Shown: piece by piece, positions 24,196-33,978 of the stretch | Position numbering within the stretch: position 1 is the stretch's first letter | Layout: each line of letters starts with the position of its first letter | NCBI RefSeq assembly: GCF_016583575.1 | Contig: NZ_NRRG01000007.1 | Span: 54,790-118,789, forward strand | DNA length: 64,000 bases | Reading direction: 5' to 3' | Origin: Thiocystis violacea | GTDB taxonomy: Bacteria; Pseudomonadota; Gammaproteobacteria; Chromatiales; Chromatiaceae | Translations under genes and position numbers: made by a program | Notes under the pieces: generated by a model | What the model saw: only the letters and a program-made list of their open reading frames with translations | Told to the model about the DNA's origin: nothing | Databases searched by the model: none

Positions 24196-25345
24196 GGAGC
24201 GCTGGCTCCTGGCTGTCGCCGAGAACGGCGATCCAGTGCTCAAGATTACGTTCGTTGAGCTCGATCGCCGCAGCGCGGGCGATGCGCGAGCGATGCTCGC
24301 GGATCGCCGGATCCAGATCGCGCAACCGCGCGAGCGCGTCGGCCAGATGTTCGTCGGCACGGATCTGGAAAAGACCGCGACTCAAGACGTCCCAGCTCAG
24401 GATTCCGCACGCGGACGACACCAGTACGGGGCGGGCGCGGGCCATGGCCTCCAGCGCGATGGTCCCGAAGGACTCGACCTTGGATGGCAGCACTAGGGCA
24501 TCGGCGCTGTCGATCAAGGCCAGGATGCGGGCGCGCTTGGCCCAACCGATCAGCGTGAGGTTTTCGAGGGCGCTCGATCGTGCTTGCAGCCAGGGCTTGA
24601 GCGGTCCATCGCCGACGATGAGGAATTCCAGGTCGGGCAGCCGACGCGCCGCTTCGACGATGGCGTCCAGGTTCTTCTCGGGCGCCAGCCGCCCGGCGAA
24701 CAGGATCCGTTTGAAGCCGCTCGATGTCGCAACCGGCGGCCGGTCCAGGAACGGCTTCGGGATGGGGGTGGCCATGAGCCCGACCTGTTGGGCGCCCATC
24801 GTCCGTGCGATCTCCATCATCTGGGTGGAGTTGGCCAGGACCAGATGGCTACGCTTGAACAGGAGTCGATGGCAGGTACGCAGATAGGCATTGGCGATGC
24901 GGGCGCCTAGTCCCCAGCCCTGAAACAGATCCGTCAGGGCCTCGAAATGGGTATGGAAGCCGACCACTACCCTGAGGTCGCGCCGCCCGGCCAGATAGAG
25001 ACCAAGCAGACCATAGGGGCCCGGCGTCGGGATCACCATGACGTTGGGCGCCAAGCGATCCAGCCGGTCGCGGATGCGCGACCAGGAAGGGATGAGGATC
25101 TTCTGAGTCGGATCGCCCGGAAGCGGGAGCCGACAACCGCCGTGCCAGTTCCCGGCGTGATATCTCGGGGCGATCAGTTCGACGCGCGCCCCCCTGGCCT
25201 TGAGGTGATCGGCCAGGTCGCGATAGTAGGCGCCGACACCGTTGCGCTCGGGCGCGGCGTCGGACAGGATCGCGACGCGCAGCCGCTCGGCCCTGGTGGC
25301 GGAGTCGGTCCCGACCTGGTTGTCGGTGCCGGATGGGTTCGGCAT
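24182..25345 (-). CDS. Glycosyltransferase family 4
   Basis: A 387-residue GT-B glycosyltransferase. The N-domain begins at VAILSDAAPERNGVGAYYRD. The donor-binding C-domain has ILFAGRLAPEKNLDAIVEA, then VGDGP and the ESFGTIALEAMA motif with its glutamates. Donor and acceptor are unknown; related enzymes make glycolipids or polysaccharides. The ATG at 25345 has GGAAG in place, whereas the longer open frame is a shadow of the sulfotransferase. It lies between a sulfotransferase and a deacetylase, suggesting a modified glycolipid or glycan. Confidence 0.87.
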   Translation of the reverse strand: MPNPSGTDNQVGTDSATRAERLRVAILSDAAPERNGVGAYYRDLADHLKARGARVELIAPRYHAGNWHGGCRLPLPGDPTQKILIPSWSRIRDRLDRLAPNVMVIPTPGPYGLLGLYLAGRRDLRVVVGFHTHFEALTDLFQGWGLGARIANAYLRTCHRLLFKRSHLVLANSTQMMEIARTMGAQQVGLMATPIPKPFLDRPPVATSSGFKRILFAGRLAPEKNLDAIVEAARRLPDLEFLIVGDGPLKPWLQARSSALENLTLIGWAKRARILALIDSADALVLPSKVESFGTIALEAMARARPVLVSSACGILSWDVLSRGLFQIRADEHLADALARLRDLDPAIREHRSRIARAAAIELNERNLEHWIAVLGDSQEPALHVQR

Positions 25346-25400
25346 GGCGGCGCGGCTTCCGTGGTCGACGAGGGGCGTGTTCGATCGCTGATGGGATGGG

Positions 25401-26591
25401 TCAGCTTCGCCGCGAGGGCGAATCCGGTCGGGACTGGATGGAGCGCGCGGCGAGAGCGGCATAAATGAAACCGAGTTCCTCGTCGACCGGACCCAGCGAG
25501 AGTCCGTAGGGCTCCAGGCGATACTGGTGGCGGCTGCGGTAGTCCCGCGACTTGGCCTCTTGCCGGCGCAGCTCGGAGCGGAAACCGACGCCTGGCTCCA
25601 GTTCCAACTGGCCATGGATTTGCTCGATCGCGTCCTCTAGGCCGGCCTTCAGCGTCTCCATGGTAACCCATGCGCGGCGGTTGTCGGGCATCTCGGCGAA
25701 GACGGCTTGCAGGTTTCGATAGTAAAACCCGAGTTGTCCAGTCAGTCGCTCGCCTAGATTCGGGGTGGCGGAGAGCGAGTCGAAAAAGGCGATGCCGGAG
25801 GCGATCGAACTGAGCTGGGAGGGCAGGGTGCGCTCGGGTTCGCGCAGACAGAGGATGAAACGTGCGTCGGGAAACCGACCCGCCAGCGCGCCCGCCAGTG
25901 GGGCGAAGGCCGCGTTCTTCGATAGCAGCCGCTTGTCCGGGCCGTGGACATAGAGGTGTCGTTGCAGGCAGCGGTGGTAGAAATCCATCAGGCGCGCGCG
26001 TTCCGCTTCCGGCATGTCGCGGTCGAAGGTGCCCATCCGCCAGAGGAAATCCGAGTTCGGAAACGGCAGGATGAGGATGAAGCAGGCGAGCACCGGCATG
26101 AGGGCGAAGTAATCCTCCTCCGGGTCGCCGAGCCGCATGGGATGCACCGCTTCCAGTGTCCCGAAGACATGGGTCTCCATCCAGCCCAGCAGGTGTGCGA
26201 GCGGGCGTCCGAGCCGTGCGTCGAGGCGGGCGATGGCGAGCCAGAAGCGGCGGGCGCTGATCGAGAGCGCGAACAGACACTCCCAGGTCGAGAAGGTGGT
26301 GTACTGCGGATCGCGCGCCAGGACGTGGTGGAGATGGGTCGTGCCGCTGCGCGGGACACCGAGGACGAACAGTGGCTCGCGAATGGCGACGCGGCGGTAA
26401 GCGGGGAACAGGATCTCGTCGAGCAGGAGTCCGATCCACTGAATCCCCTGGATCAGGGCAAAACAGGGAATGAAGACACTCATCACGAGCAGGCGGCGGA
26501 CACTGGCTCGCGGCCGACCCCGGCCAGGAACATAGGTCCGGAAGATGAGCCGAAGGAAGCGCGCCAGGCTTTCGAGCAGGATGAGCGGCAT
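25401..26591 (-). CDS. Sulfotransferase family protein
   Basis: A 396-residue protein with the PAPS 5'-phosphosulfate loop GVPRSGTTH near residue 80 and the 3'-phosphate site ARFILCLREPERTLPS near 230. A hydrophobic N-terminal part (MPLILLESLARFLRLIF and the following 40 residues) suggests membrane association. It would move sulfate from PAPS to a hydroxyl of a glycan or lipid. The start at 26591 has GGA in range; an ATG at 26624 is the alternative. The adjacent glycosyltransferase and deacetylase support a role in a sulfated surface molecule. Confidence 0.82.
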   Translation of the reverse strand: MPLILLESLARFLRLIFRTYVPGRGRPRASVRRLLVMSVFIPCFALIQGIQWIGLLLDEILFPAYRRVAIREPLFVLGVPRSGTTHLHHVLARDPQYTTFSTWECLFALSISARRFWLAIARLDARLGRPLAHLLGWMETHVFGTLEAVHPMRLGDPEEDYFALMPVLACFILILPFPNSDFLWRMGTFDRDMPEAERARLMDFYHRCLQRHLYVHGPDKRLLSKNAAFAPLAGALAGRFPDARFILCLREPERTLPSQLSSIASGIAFFDSLSATPNLGERLTGQLGFYYRNLQAVFAEMPDNRRAWVTMETLKAGLEDAIEQIHGQLELEPGVGFRSELRRQEAKSRDYRSRHQYRLEPYGLSLGPVDEELGFIYAALAARSIQSRPDSPSRRS

Positions 26592-26692
26592 TGTTATCCG
26601 GCCATCGATTGAAGGCTGTCGCATCCGGGATGAGCGGGATGGGGTCGCGGATGGAGCCGCCTCGCCAAGACCCCAGTGCCCAGTCTCTCCAA

Positions 26693-26714
26693 CCCCTCGC
26701 CGAGCGGCGAGGGG
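26693..26714. repeat. Perfect GC-rich palindrome between sulfotransferase and rne
   Basis: CCCCTCGCC, GAGC and GGCGAGGGG form a perfect hairpin. It lies 100 bases downstream of rne on the minus strand but has no T-tract; it resembles the palindromes at 8044 and 22894. Confidence 0.7.
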
Positions 26715-26813
26715 GCCTGGCGGGAGCGTCCCACCAGGAGCGGGTCGGAGAGAGATCGGGTCATGGCTGGTGCCGAAGGGTGCTTGGCCTCGGGAGACGG
26801 CTGGCCAGCGGCG

Positions 26814-29800
26814 TCAGGAGCCGTCGTCCACCCGATCCGGATCGACCCGAGGCGCGGCGACCGGCGTGTTGGGCGCTTGGGGCTCCCCCGCGACCGAGTC
26901 GGCTTGGCGTGGTTCGGGTGCTGGCTCGGGCATTGGCGCTGGCCTTGGTTCGGGTACTGGCTCGGGCTTGGGCGCTGTTATTGGCTCGGGTGCTGGCTCG
27001 GGCATTGGCGCTGTCATTGGTTCGGGCGTTGGCTCGGGCGTTGGCTCGGGTGCCGCGATCAGTTCCCGAATCGGTTCCGGAGCCTGCAGCATGGCCTGAG
27101 GCTCGCTCTCGCGAGGCTCGGTCTCGATGCAAGGCTGGGGAGCCGGTTCCTCGGACCACTCGCGTTCCGGCTTGGCGGGCTCGGATGATTCCGGGCGTGC
27201 TTCCACCACCGGGTACGTATCGGCGGCGTCCCAGCGTCCGGGATGCTGGTCGCCTGAATCGGAATCCTGATCGGAATCCTGATCGGGTTCGGCGGTCGGC
27301 CGGGTTTCGCCATCCGACTTGCCTAGCTCGTCCGCGTCGGATTCCGTTCCATCCGTTGCCGCGGTCTCCGCCGAGGGACGGCGTCTGTTGCGTCCGCCAC
27401 GACGACGGCGCGACGAGCGGGGACGGTCCGGATTGACCGGCGTGTCCGTGCCCGGCGTGAGTTCGAGATCCTGCTCGAAATCGCCATCGACCGAGTCACG
27501 GCTTGATGTCTCCGGTCGCGCGGACGTCTCGCCAGCGTCTCCAGACGATCCAGCGGCGCGATCGCGCGGTGCCTGGTTGGGTGACGACCCGTTCCTCGGC
27601 TCGCCGCGACGGCCCCGCGTGGGCGATTCCGGGCTGGCGTCCTGGTCGGCTCGTTGAATCTCCGGCTGATTCATATCGGAGCCTTCCTGCCCACCCGCCT
27701 GCTCCAAGCGCTCGTCGCCGCGTGGGCCGCTCGTGGGCGATCCCGATCCCCGACGGCCGCGTCCGCGCGAGCCGCCGCGGCGCGAGCGGGGTTCGCCCGT
27801 GCGCGCCTGGCGTTGTTGCTCGTCCTCGGTCGTCGCCTCGCCTGGCTCGTCGTTCGCGCGTCTTTCCTGATGCCCGCGAGCCGCGGTTTGGGACGCCGGC
27901 GCTGGTCTCGCCGCGTTGGCGCGTCCGCGATCGTCGCGCGACTGGGGCGGCCGAGACGCCGCGGAGCCCTGGTCGGCATGCGCGCCGTTCCGTGGCGATC
28001 CCTGACCACGCTGGTTCTGTTCCTGTCGATTCGGTCTCTCGGAGCCGCTCATGGGCTCGGGAGCCTGGGCCGATTCCTGCCGAACGGGTTCGGATTCGCC
28101 GGTGCGCGGCACGAATAGCCCCGTCCAGATGCGCTTGAGGAGGCTTTCCGGCTCGGTGCGCTCGGGCTCCTTGCGAATCGCGGTCGGCGTCGGGAGGCGC
28201 GGCGTTTCCCGTTGGGGTGCCGGTGCGCTGGGCGCGACATGCTTGACGGCCGGTTCCTCGACGCGGATCGGCTGGCCGAGCTTGGCGTAGTGCGGCGGTG
28301 CGTTCGCCTCGATCGGGGCCGTCATCTCGTAGCTGGGGAGATCCACGGCGGTCGCCGCGGCATCCTGGGCGCGCACGCGCTCGATGCGATACTCCGGCGT
28401 CTGGATATGCTCGTTGGGAACCAGCAGGATCTCGACCTCCTGGCGTTCCTCGATATCCAGGATGGCGCGCCGCTTCTCGTTGAGCAGGAAGGTGGCGACG
28501 CTGACCGGGAGCTGGGCGAGGATGCGGTGGGTGCTGTCCTTCATCGCCTCCTCTTCGAGGATGCGCAGGATCGAGAGCGCCAGCGATTCGACGCCGCGAA
28601 TCATGCCCTGACCCTTGCAGCGCGGGCAGGGCTGTTGGCTGGATTCCCCAAGCGACGGACGCAGCCGCTGGCGTGACATTTCCAGCAGGCCGAAGCGCGA
28701 GATGCGCGCCACCTGGACGCGCGCGCGGTCTTGCTTCAGCGCCTCGCGCAGGCGGTTTTCCACCTCGCGCTGATTTTTGGGCGGGGTCATGTCGATGAAG
28801 TCGATGACGAACAGTCCGCCAAGGTCGCGCAGTCGCAACTGGCGGGCGATCTCGTCGGCCGCCTCCAGGTTGGTGTTGAGCGCGGTCTCCTCGATGTCGG
28901 CACCCTTGGTGGCGCGCGCGGAGTTGATGTCGACCGAGGTCAGGGCCTCGGTGTGATCGATGACGATGGAGCCGCCCGAGGGCAGGCGCACTTCCCGCTG
29001 GAAGGCGGACTCGATCTGGGTCTCGATCTGGTAGCGGGTGAAGAGCGGAACCTCGTCCTGGTAGAGACGCAGCTTCTTGAGGTTCTGCGGCATCACCTGA
29101 CGGATGAAGTTCTCGGCCCGCTCGTAGACCGCCTTGTCGTCGATCACGATCTCGCCGATGTCCACCCGCAGATAGTCGCGGATGGAACGGATGATGACGT
29201 CGCTTTCCTGATAGATGAGAAAGGGCGCCTTGCGGCTCTCGCCGGAGTTGACGATGGCCTTCCAGAGCTGGAGCAGATAATCCAGATCCCACTGGAGCTC
29301 CTCGACATTCTTGCCGACGCCGGCGGTGCGCACGATCAGCCCCATGTCCTCGGGGATCTCAAGCTGACTCATGGCGTCGCGCAGCTCGCTGCGGTCCTGG
29401 CCCTCGATGCGGCGCGACACGCCCCCGGCGCGCGGGTTGTTGGGCATCAGCACCAGATAGCGACCGGCCAGGGAGATGAAGGTGGTCAGCGCGGCGCCCT
29501 TGTTGCCGCGCTCCTCCTTGTCGATCTGGACCACCACCTCGGTGCCTTCGCGCACCGATTCCTTGATGCTGACGCGCGAGCCGGCCTTGGTGGTATCGGG
29601 CTCGAAGTAGGCGCGCGCGATCTCTTTCAGCGGCAGGAAGCCGTGGCGGTCGGCGCCGTAGTCGACGAAGGCCGCTTCCAGGCTGGGCTCGACGCGGGTG
29701 ATGGTGCCCTTGTAAATGTTGGCCTTTTTCTGTTCGCGGCCGGGCGATTCGATATCGAGGTTGTATAGCAACTGGCCGTCGACAGTCGCGACGCGCAACT

Positions 29801-29837
29801 CCTCCGGCTGAGTTGCGTTGATCAGCATTCTCTTCAT
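26814..29837 (-). CDS. rne: Ribonuclease E
   Basis: A 1007-residue endoribonuclease, the core of the RNA degradosome. The N-terminus ([17 protein letters not shown]) fits E. coli RNase E. The S1 domain spans about 35-125; catalytic aspartates lie in [12 protein letters not shown] and [10 protein letters not shown]; the zinc-link is CPRCKGQG. After about residue 520 the protein is a disordered arginine-, proline- and glutamate-rich scaffold, ending in tandem PEP repeats (DNA 26907-27058). AAGGA precedes the ATG at 29837. It diverges from rluC, the usual gammaproteobacterial arrangement. Confidence 0.95.
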   Translation of the reverse strand: MKRMLINATQPEELRVATVDGQLLYNLDIESPGREQKKANIYKGTITRVEPSLEAAFVDYGADRHGFLPLKEIARAYFEPDTTKAGSRVSIKESVREGTEVVVQIDKEERGNKGAALTTFISLAGRYLVLMPNNPRAGGVSRRIEGQDRSELRDAMSQLEIPEDMGLIVRTAGVGKNVEELQWDLDYLLQLWKAIVNSGESRKAPFLIYQESDVIIRSIRDYLRVDIGEIVIDDKAVYERAENFIRQVMPQNLKKLRLYQDEVPLFTRYQIETQIESAFQREVRLPSGGSIVIDHTEALTSVDINSARATKGADIEETALNTNLEAADEIARQLRLRDLGGLFVIDFIDMTPPKNQREVENRLREALKQDRARVQVARISRFGLLEMSRQRLRPSLGESSQQPCPRCKGQGMIRGVESLALSILRILEEEAMKDSTHRILAQLPVSVATFLLNEKRRAILDIEERQEVEILLVPNEHIQTPEYRIERVRAQDAAATAVDLPSYEMTAPIEANAPPHYAKLGQPIRVEEPAVKHVAPSAPAPQRETPRLPTPTAIRKEPERTEPESLLKRIWTGLFVPRTGESEPVRQESAQAPEPMSGSERPNRQEQNQRGQGSPRNGAHADQGSAASRPPQSRDDRGRANAARPAPASQTAARGHQERRANDEPGEATTEDEQQRQARTGEPRSRRGGSRGRGRRGSGSPTSGPRGDERLEQAGGQEGSDMNQPEIQRADQDASPESPTRGRRGEPRNGSSPNQAPRDRAAGSSGDAGETSARPETSSRDSVDGDFEQDLELTPGTDTPVNPDRPRSSRRRRGGRNRRRPSAETAATDGTESDADELGKSDGETRPTAEPDQDSDQDSDSGDQHPGRWDAADTYPVVEARPESSEPAKPEREWSEEPAPQPCIETEPRESEPQAMLQAPEPIRELIAAPEPTPEPTPEPMTAPMPEPAPEPITAPKPEPVPEPRPAPMPEPAPEPRQADSVAGEPQAPNTPVAAPRVDPDRVDDGS
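26907..27058 (-). repeat. Proline-glutamate tandem repeat in the RNase E tail
   Basis: The DNA alternates GGTTCGGG/GGCTCGGG with GCTGGCTC- and GGCGCTG-type units, encoding repeated [12 protein letters not shown] and similar units. Repeat number is likely to vary between strains; the region is in the unstructured degradosome scaffold. Confidence 0.8.
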
Positions 29838-30383
29838 GTTATTCCTTATCCTGCACACCACGGCGCGTGACCCGTGGTTGGGCGCCTCGCCACGGAGTCA
29901 CCTTTGGAGACTCCCGCGGGCGGCTCGGCGCGTCGCCGGTCGACTCTCAGCCGATGCGAGTCGAGGGCGTCGGCACTGTCCGTTCGGCCAACGTCGGTGG
30001 GCGGGCTTGAACGGGCACGCGCGTATGAACAATCGTTTACGGGCCCCGATGGGCACCCGCGTCTTTCGGGTCTTCTCTTGTGGCCGAAGGCCCGTTTCGG
30101 AGCGGTCGATCTGGCGCCGGCGGCGCTGGTCCGCCTGGATGCGCGCCTCGGGGAAAGCGCTGGGTGTAGAATCGGCTTCGCTCGATGTCGCGAGCTGGCT
30201 GGAAGCACCGCGCGGCCCTTCGGGCGGCATGTCGGATGCCGGTATCAGGACCAGTGGTCCGATTGGCGCCTGTTGGATGGGCGTTGGATGCGAACCCCTG
30301 GATGCACTCGCCGCTCCGGAAAATCTCGCTTTCACTGGCCAGCGCAAGCCGTCAATGGTATCAGCGAACTTTACTAGCAGCAA
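29838..30383. promoter_or_regulatory. Long rne/rluC divergent intergenic region (probable rne leader)
   Basis: 546 bases between the divergent rne and rluC start codons without a convincing gene. In E. coli rne has a leader of several hundred bases by which RNase E regulates its own mRNA, so a similar leader is expected here. I did not identify a specific conserved hairpin or promoter. Confidence 0.4.
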
Positions 30384-31466
30384 TTGAGCCACAAGGGCGG
30401 ATCCAAAACCAAATTGAAATCCCCAACAACAGGTTCCAAAGGCTCCACGAGCCGCGTCTCGATCACCCTGTCCGAGTCCAGTCAATACGTCCTAACCCGG
30501 CAAGATGGGGATCATGCCACATCCCCACAACTTGTCCGTGTCGATGAAGAGGTGGATGGTCAGCGGATCGACAACTTTCTGCTTCGTGTCATCAAGGGCG
30601 TACCGCGCAGTCATGTCTATCGCCTCCTGCGGCGGGGCGAGGTGCGGGTCAACAAGGGTCGGGTGAAGGCCGATCATCGCTTGCGGGTCGGCGATCTGGT
30701 GCGGATCCCACCGGTGCGCATGACCCCGCCGGCGCCCAAGGGACGCGCCCCCGATGCCCAGTTGGCGCGGCTGGAGCAGGCCATCATCCACGAGGACGAG
30801 CGTCTTCTTGTGATCGACAAGCCGGCCGGGCTGGCGGTGCATGGCGGCAGCGGTCTGAGCTATGGACTGATCGAGTCGCTGCGCCAGTTGCGCCCCGGAC
30901 GCGAGCTGGAGCTGGTCCATCGACTCGACCGCGAGACCTCGGGTTGTCTCGTCCTCAGCAAGCGCCGGAGCGCCTTGCGCGAGTTGCATCGCCTGATCCG
31001 CGAGGGCGCGATGAACAAGCGCTATCTGGCGCTCCTGGTCGGCGAGCTGCCGCGCCAGGAGGTGCTGGTCGACGCGCCTCTGCGCAAGAACGTGCTCAGC
31101 AGCGGCGAGCGCCTGGTCAAGGTCGACCCGCTGGAGGGCAAGGAGGCGCGCACCCGCTTCCGGCGTTTACGTCGTCTGTCCGCGGCGGGCCAGCCGCTGA
31201 CCCTGGTGGAGGCGGAACTTATCACGGGTCGAACCCATCAGATCCGGGTCCACGCGACGCACCTGGGAATGCCGCTGGCGGGCGATCCCAAATATGGCGA
31301 CGAGACCGTCAACCGTCTCCTCAAGGGGTTTGGGCTGACGCGCTTGTTCCTGCACGCCTCGGTTCTCAGCTTCCTTCTGGAAGGCATGACCCGGCCGCTG
31401 CGACTGGAAGCCAAGCTGCCGGACGAACTGGAGCGTGTACTGAACGCCTTGGAGAGCGAAGAGTGA
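30384..31466 (+). CDS. rluC: 23S rRNA pseudouridine synthase RluC
   Basis: Makes pseudouridines 955, 2504 and 2580 (E. coli numbering) in 23S rRNA. The S4-like domain covers QRIDNFLLRVIKGVPRSHVY to about residue 115. The catalytic aspartate is in VHRLDRETSG, and ITGRTHQIRVH marks the core end. The frame is open from a TTG at 30384, giving 360 residues, about 40 more than E. coli RluC. A later TTG (30414) could be the real start; there is no ATG in the extension. It shares four bases with the next gene. Confidence 0.88.
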   Translation: MSHKGGSKTKLKSPTTGSKGSTSRVSITLSESSQYVLTRQDGDHATSPQLVRVDEEVDGQRIDNFLLRVIKGVPRSHVYRLLRRGEVRVNKGRVKADHRLRVGDLVRIPPVRMTPPAPKGRAPDAQLARLEQAIIHEDERLLVIDKPAGLAVHGGSGLSYGLIESLRQLRPGRELELVHRLDRETSGCLVLSKRRSALRELHRLIREGAMNKRYLALLVGELPRQEVLVDAPLRKNVLSSGERLVKVDPLEGKEARTRFRRLRRLSAAGQPLTLVEAELITGRTHQIRVHATHLGMPLAGDPKYGDETVNRLLKGFGLTRLFLHASVLSFLLEGMTRPLRLEAKLPDELERVLNALESEE

Positions 31467-32119
31467 GTTTCGAGCTGATCGTCTTCGATTGGGATGGCAC
31501 CTTGATGGATTCCGAGGCGCGCATCGTCGCCTGCCTTCAGGCGGCCTTCGCCGACCTGGGGCTCGCCGAGCCGACCCGGGAGGTCGCCCGCGACATCATC
31601 GGGCTGGGGCTGGAGGAGGCGATGGAGCGCCTTCTGCCCAGTGGGGACGCGGCCCTGCGCGCCGAGCTGGTGGTCGGCTATCGACGCCACTTCCTGGTGT
31701 CCGATCCGACACCCTCGGTGCTTTTTCCGGGCGCGCTCGAAATGCTCGACTGGATGACCGGACAAGGCTATCGACTGGCGGTGGCGACCGGCAAGAGCCG
31801 CCAGGGATTGGACAAGTCGCTGGCCGAAACGGGTCTCGGGAGGGTTTTCCATGCTACCCGCTGCGCCGACGAGACCTTGTCCAAGCCCAATCCTCGCATG
31901 CTGTTCGAGCTGATGGACGAGCTCGGCGCGCATCCCGACGAGACCCTGATGGTCGGCGATACCGAATACGACCTGCAAATGGCCAGCAATGCCGGTGTCC
32001 GATCGCTGGCGGTCTCCTATGGCGTGCATTCGCCAGGACGCCTGCTGACCCACGAGCCGCTCGCCTGTCTCGATTCGCTCCGAGCCATCCAGGACTGGCT
32101 GGCGGAGCATTCCGGTTGA
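31463..32119 (+). CDS. HAD-IA family phosphatase, phosphoglycolate phosphatase-like
   Basis: A 218-residue hydrolase starting at GTG. Motif I is FDWDGTLMDS with the nucleophile aspartate, motif II is VATGKSRQG, motif III lysine is in LSKPNPRML, and motif IV is MVGDTEYDLQMA. The fold and the helical cap fit Gph-like enzymes; the natural substrate is uncertain. The start overlaps the rluC stop (GTGA), so translation is coupled, a conserved pairing in gammaproteobacteria. Confidence 0.88.
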   Translation: MSFELIVFDWDGTLMDSEARIVACLQAAFADLGLAEPTREVARDIIGLGLEEAMERLLPSGDAALRAELVVGYRRHFLVSDPTPSVLFPGALEMLDWMTGQGYRLAVATGKSRQGLDKSLAETGLGRVFHATRCADETLSKPNPRMLFELMDELGAHPDETLMVGDTEYDLQMASNAGVRSLAVSYGVHSPGRLLTHEPLACLDSLRAIQDWLAEHSG

Positions 32120-32211
32120 CCGGCCCAAGACGTCGACCGGGCGCCCGTTACCGTCATTTTCGTCTCGAACCCAGGTTCTAAGGAATCACTTATGAAATCA
32201 AGGTGTCACGC

Positions 32212-33219
32212 ATGAACTGGAGATTTTGGAAAGGTCGCGGGGAGCCCATGCCGTCGCCGGACCATCCCGATTGGGAACGCGCCCTCTTCAATCGCATGGC
32301 CGCCGAGTACGTGGCGGATCAACGCACGCGCCGCCGCTGGTCGTTCCTCTTCAAGTTTCTGGTGCTGCTTTACCTGTTCGGTCTGCTCATCGCGGCCAAC
32401 ACCCGGAATCTGACCGAGATGATGTCCACCAGCGAGGGTCACGCGGCGCTGATCGAGGTCAAGGGGGTCATAGGTCCGGCATCGGAGGCCAGCGCGGATC
32501 GGGTCATCACGGCCTTGCGCGCCGCCTTCGAGGCGGACCATGTCAAGGGGATCATCCTGCGTATCAACAGTCCGGGCGGCAGTCCGGTCCAGGCCGGCTA
32601 CATCAACGACGAGATTCGTCGCCTCAAGGCCAAGTACAAGAAAGACAAGAATAAGGAGATGCCGGTCTATGCCGTCGCCGTCGATCTCTGCGCGTCCGGT
32701 GGTTATTACATCGCCGTTGGCGCTGACGCCATCTATGTCGACAAGGCGAGTCTGGTCGGTTCCATCGGGGTGCGCATCGACAGCTTCGGTTTCCAGGAGG
32801 CCATGGATGAGTGGGGGATCGAGCGGCGTCTGCTGACGGCGGGCTCCAACAAGGGGATTCTCGATCCTTTCTCGCCCCTGCAAGAGTCGCAGCGCGCCTT
32901 CGTTCAGTCGGTGCTCGAAAAGCTCCACGGACAGTTCATCGCCGAGGTCAAGAAGGGGCGCGGCGACAAGCTCAAGGGCGGCGACGAGCTGTTCAGCGGG
33001 CTCTTCTGGAGCGGGCAGGAGGCGGTCGAGCTGGGATTGGCCGACGGCCTGGGCAGTTCCAGCTCGGTGGCGCGTGAGGTCATCGGCACCGAGAAGATCG
33101 TGGAATATACCCAGAAACGCGATCTCCTGGAATCGCTCGCCAAGCGTTTCGGCGCGAGCCTGGGGCTTGGGATCCTGGAGAGCCTGAGTCTTTCGAGCGG
33201 CCTCGGCCTTCCTCGCTGA
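32212..33219 (+). CDS. sppA: Signal peptide peptidase SppA (S49 family)
   Basis: A 335-residue membrane serine protease. One transmembrane helix lies at about residues 44-62, with the protease domain in the periplasm. The catalytic serine is Ser162 in CASGGYY and the lysine is Lys214 in GSNKGILDPF, 52 residues apart as in B. subtilis SppA. It degrades leftover signal peptides. The ATG at 32212 has AAGGTG upstream; a GTG three codons earlier is the alternative. A strong hairpin follows. Confidence 0.9.
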   Translation: MNWRFWKGRGEPMPSPDHPDWERALFNRMAAEYVADQRTRRRWSFLFKFLVLLYLFGLLIAANTRNLTEMMSTSEGHAALIEVKGVIGPASEASADRVITALRAAFEADHVKGIILRINSPGGSPVQAGYINDEIRRLKAKYKKDKNKEMPVYAVAVDLCASGGYYIAVGADAIYVDKASLVGSIGVRIDSFGFQEAMDEWGIERRLLTAGSNKGILDPFSPLQESQRAFVQSVLEKLHGQFIAEVKKGRGDKLKGGDELFSGLFWSGQEAVELGLADGLGSSSSVAREVIGTEKIVEYTQKRDLLESLAKRFGASLGLGILESLSLSSGLGLPR

Positions 33220-33232
33220 GGCCCGCGCGGAA

Positions 33233-33260
33233 CCTGGCTCGACCGTTCGGTCGAGCCAGG
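33233..33260. terminator. Bidirectional hairpin between sppA and the convergent gene
   Basis: CCTGGCTCGACC, loop GTTC and GGTCGAGCCAGG make a perfect 12-base stem 13 bases after sppA and 7 bases from the stop of the facing gene. It lacks a strong T-tract but its position suits a shared terminator. Confidence 0.75.
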
Positions 33261-33267
33261 TCGCGCG

Positions 33268-33876
33268 CTATTTGGTCAATGCCGCCTGGATCGCGTCCAT
33301 ATCCAGTTGCTCGAAATAGGCCTCGATCGGCTGGCTGTCCGCGAGCCGGCTTCCCTTGCCCTGGATCACCAGCCGGTTGCCGACCATGAGCGTGATTTCG
33401 TAGTCCTCGCTGTTGGCCGCGTGCTCCAGCATTCCGCGATGCCCCTTGAAGGAATAGGTCTTCATGTCCTGGTTGCTCTGCATCACGAAAGGCATGGACA
33501 TGGCCATGGTGAGCATCGGCATCAGGGGCGAGTCGGCCATCAGGCTCAGGGTCACCTCGGCGCCATCCTCGCGCGCATAGCGCCGGCTCAGCGTGGTGCC
33601 CGTGATCATGGCCGCCATGCCACCGGATTGGGATTGGGGCTCGTCGCCCAGCCAGCCATCCAGCGGCTCGGGGAGAAGTTTCAATAAGGTGGCGGTCATT
33701 TGCTCCTGGATCTTGGCGACCGCGAAATTGAGTGTCTCGACGGCGGTGCGCAGCTCGCCGGATTCATAGGCCTTTTTCGCGGCCTCCATCTGGTCGGTGA
33801 CCTCATCGGCGCGCAGTTGGCCGGAGAGACAGAGGGTGGCCGCCAGGGCGATCAGGGTGGGTCGTCGAATCATCAT
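33268..33876 (-). CDS. Uncharacterised exported protein
   Basis: A 202-residue protein with a signal peptide (MMIRRPTLIALAATLCLSG, cut after LRA). The mature part begins with a helical segment containing AKKAYESGELRTAVETLNFA, tetratricopeptide-like in pattern, followed by a beta-rich region. Methionines cluster around residues 120-135. It resembles conserved hypothetical periplasmic proteins of gammaproteobacteria, without assigned function. The tandem ATGs at 33876/33873 are the likely start. Confidence 0.65.
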   Translation of the reverse strand: MMIRRPTLIALAATLCLSGQLRADEVTDQMEAAKKAYESGELRTAVETLNFAVAKIQEQMTATLLKLLPEPLDGWLGDEPQSQSGGMAAMITGTTLSRRYAREDGAEVTLSLMADSPLMPMLTMAMSMPFVMQSNQDMKTYSFKGHRGMLEHAANSEDYEITLMVGNRLVIQGKGSRLADSQPIEAYFEQLDMDAIQAALTK

Positions 33877-33978
33877 GGTGCGGCTCTTGATTGGTGACGT
33901 CTGAGTGTTTGATTGTACGGTCGTTCGGAATGGCTGGGTTCTGGGTCGTCGTCCAGCCACTGAAAACCAAAGAAAAGT

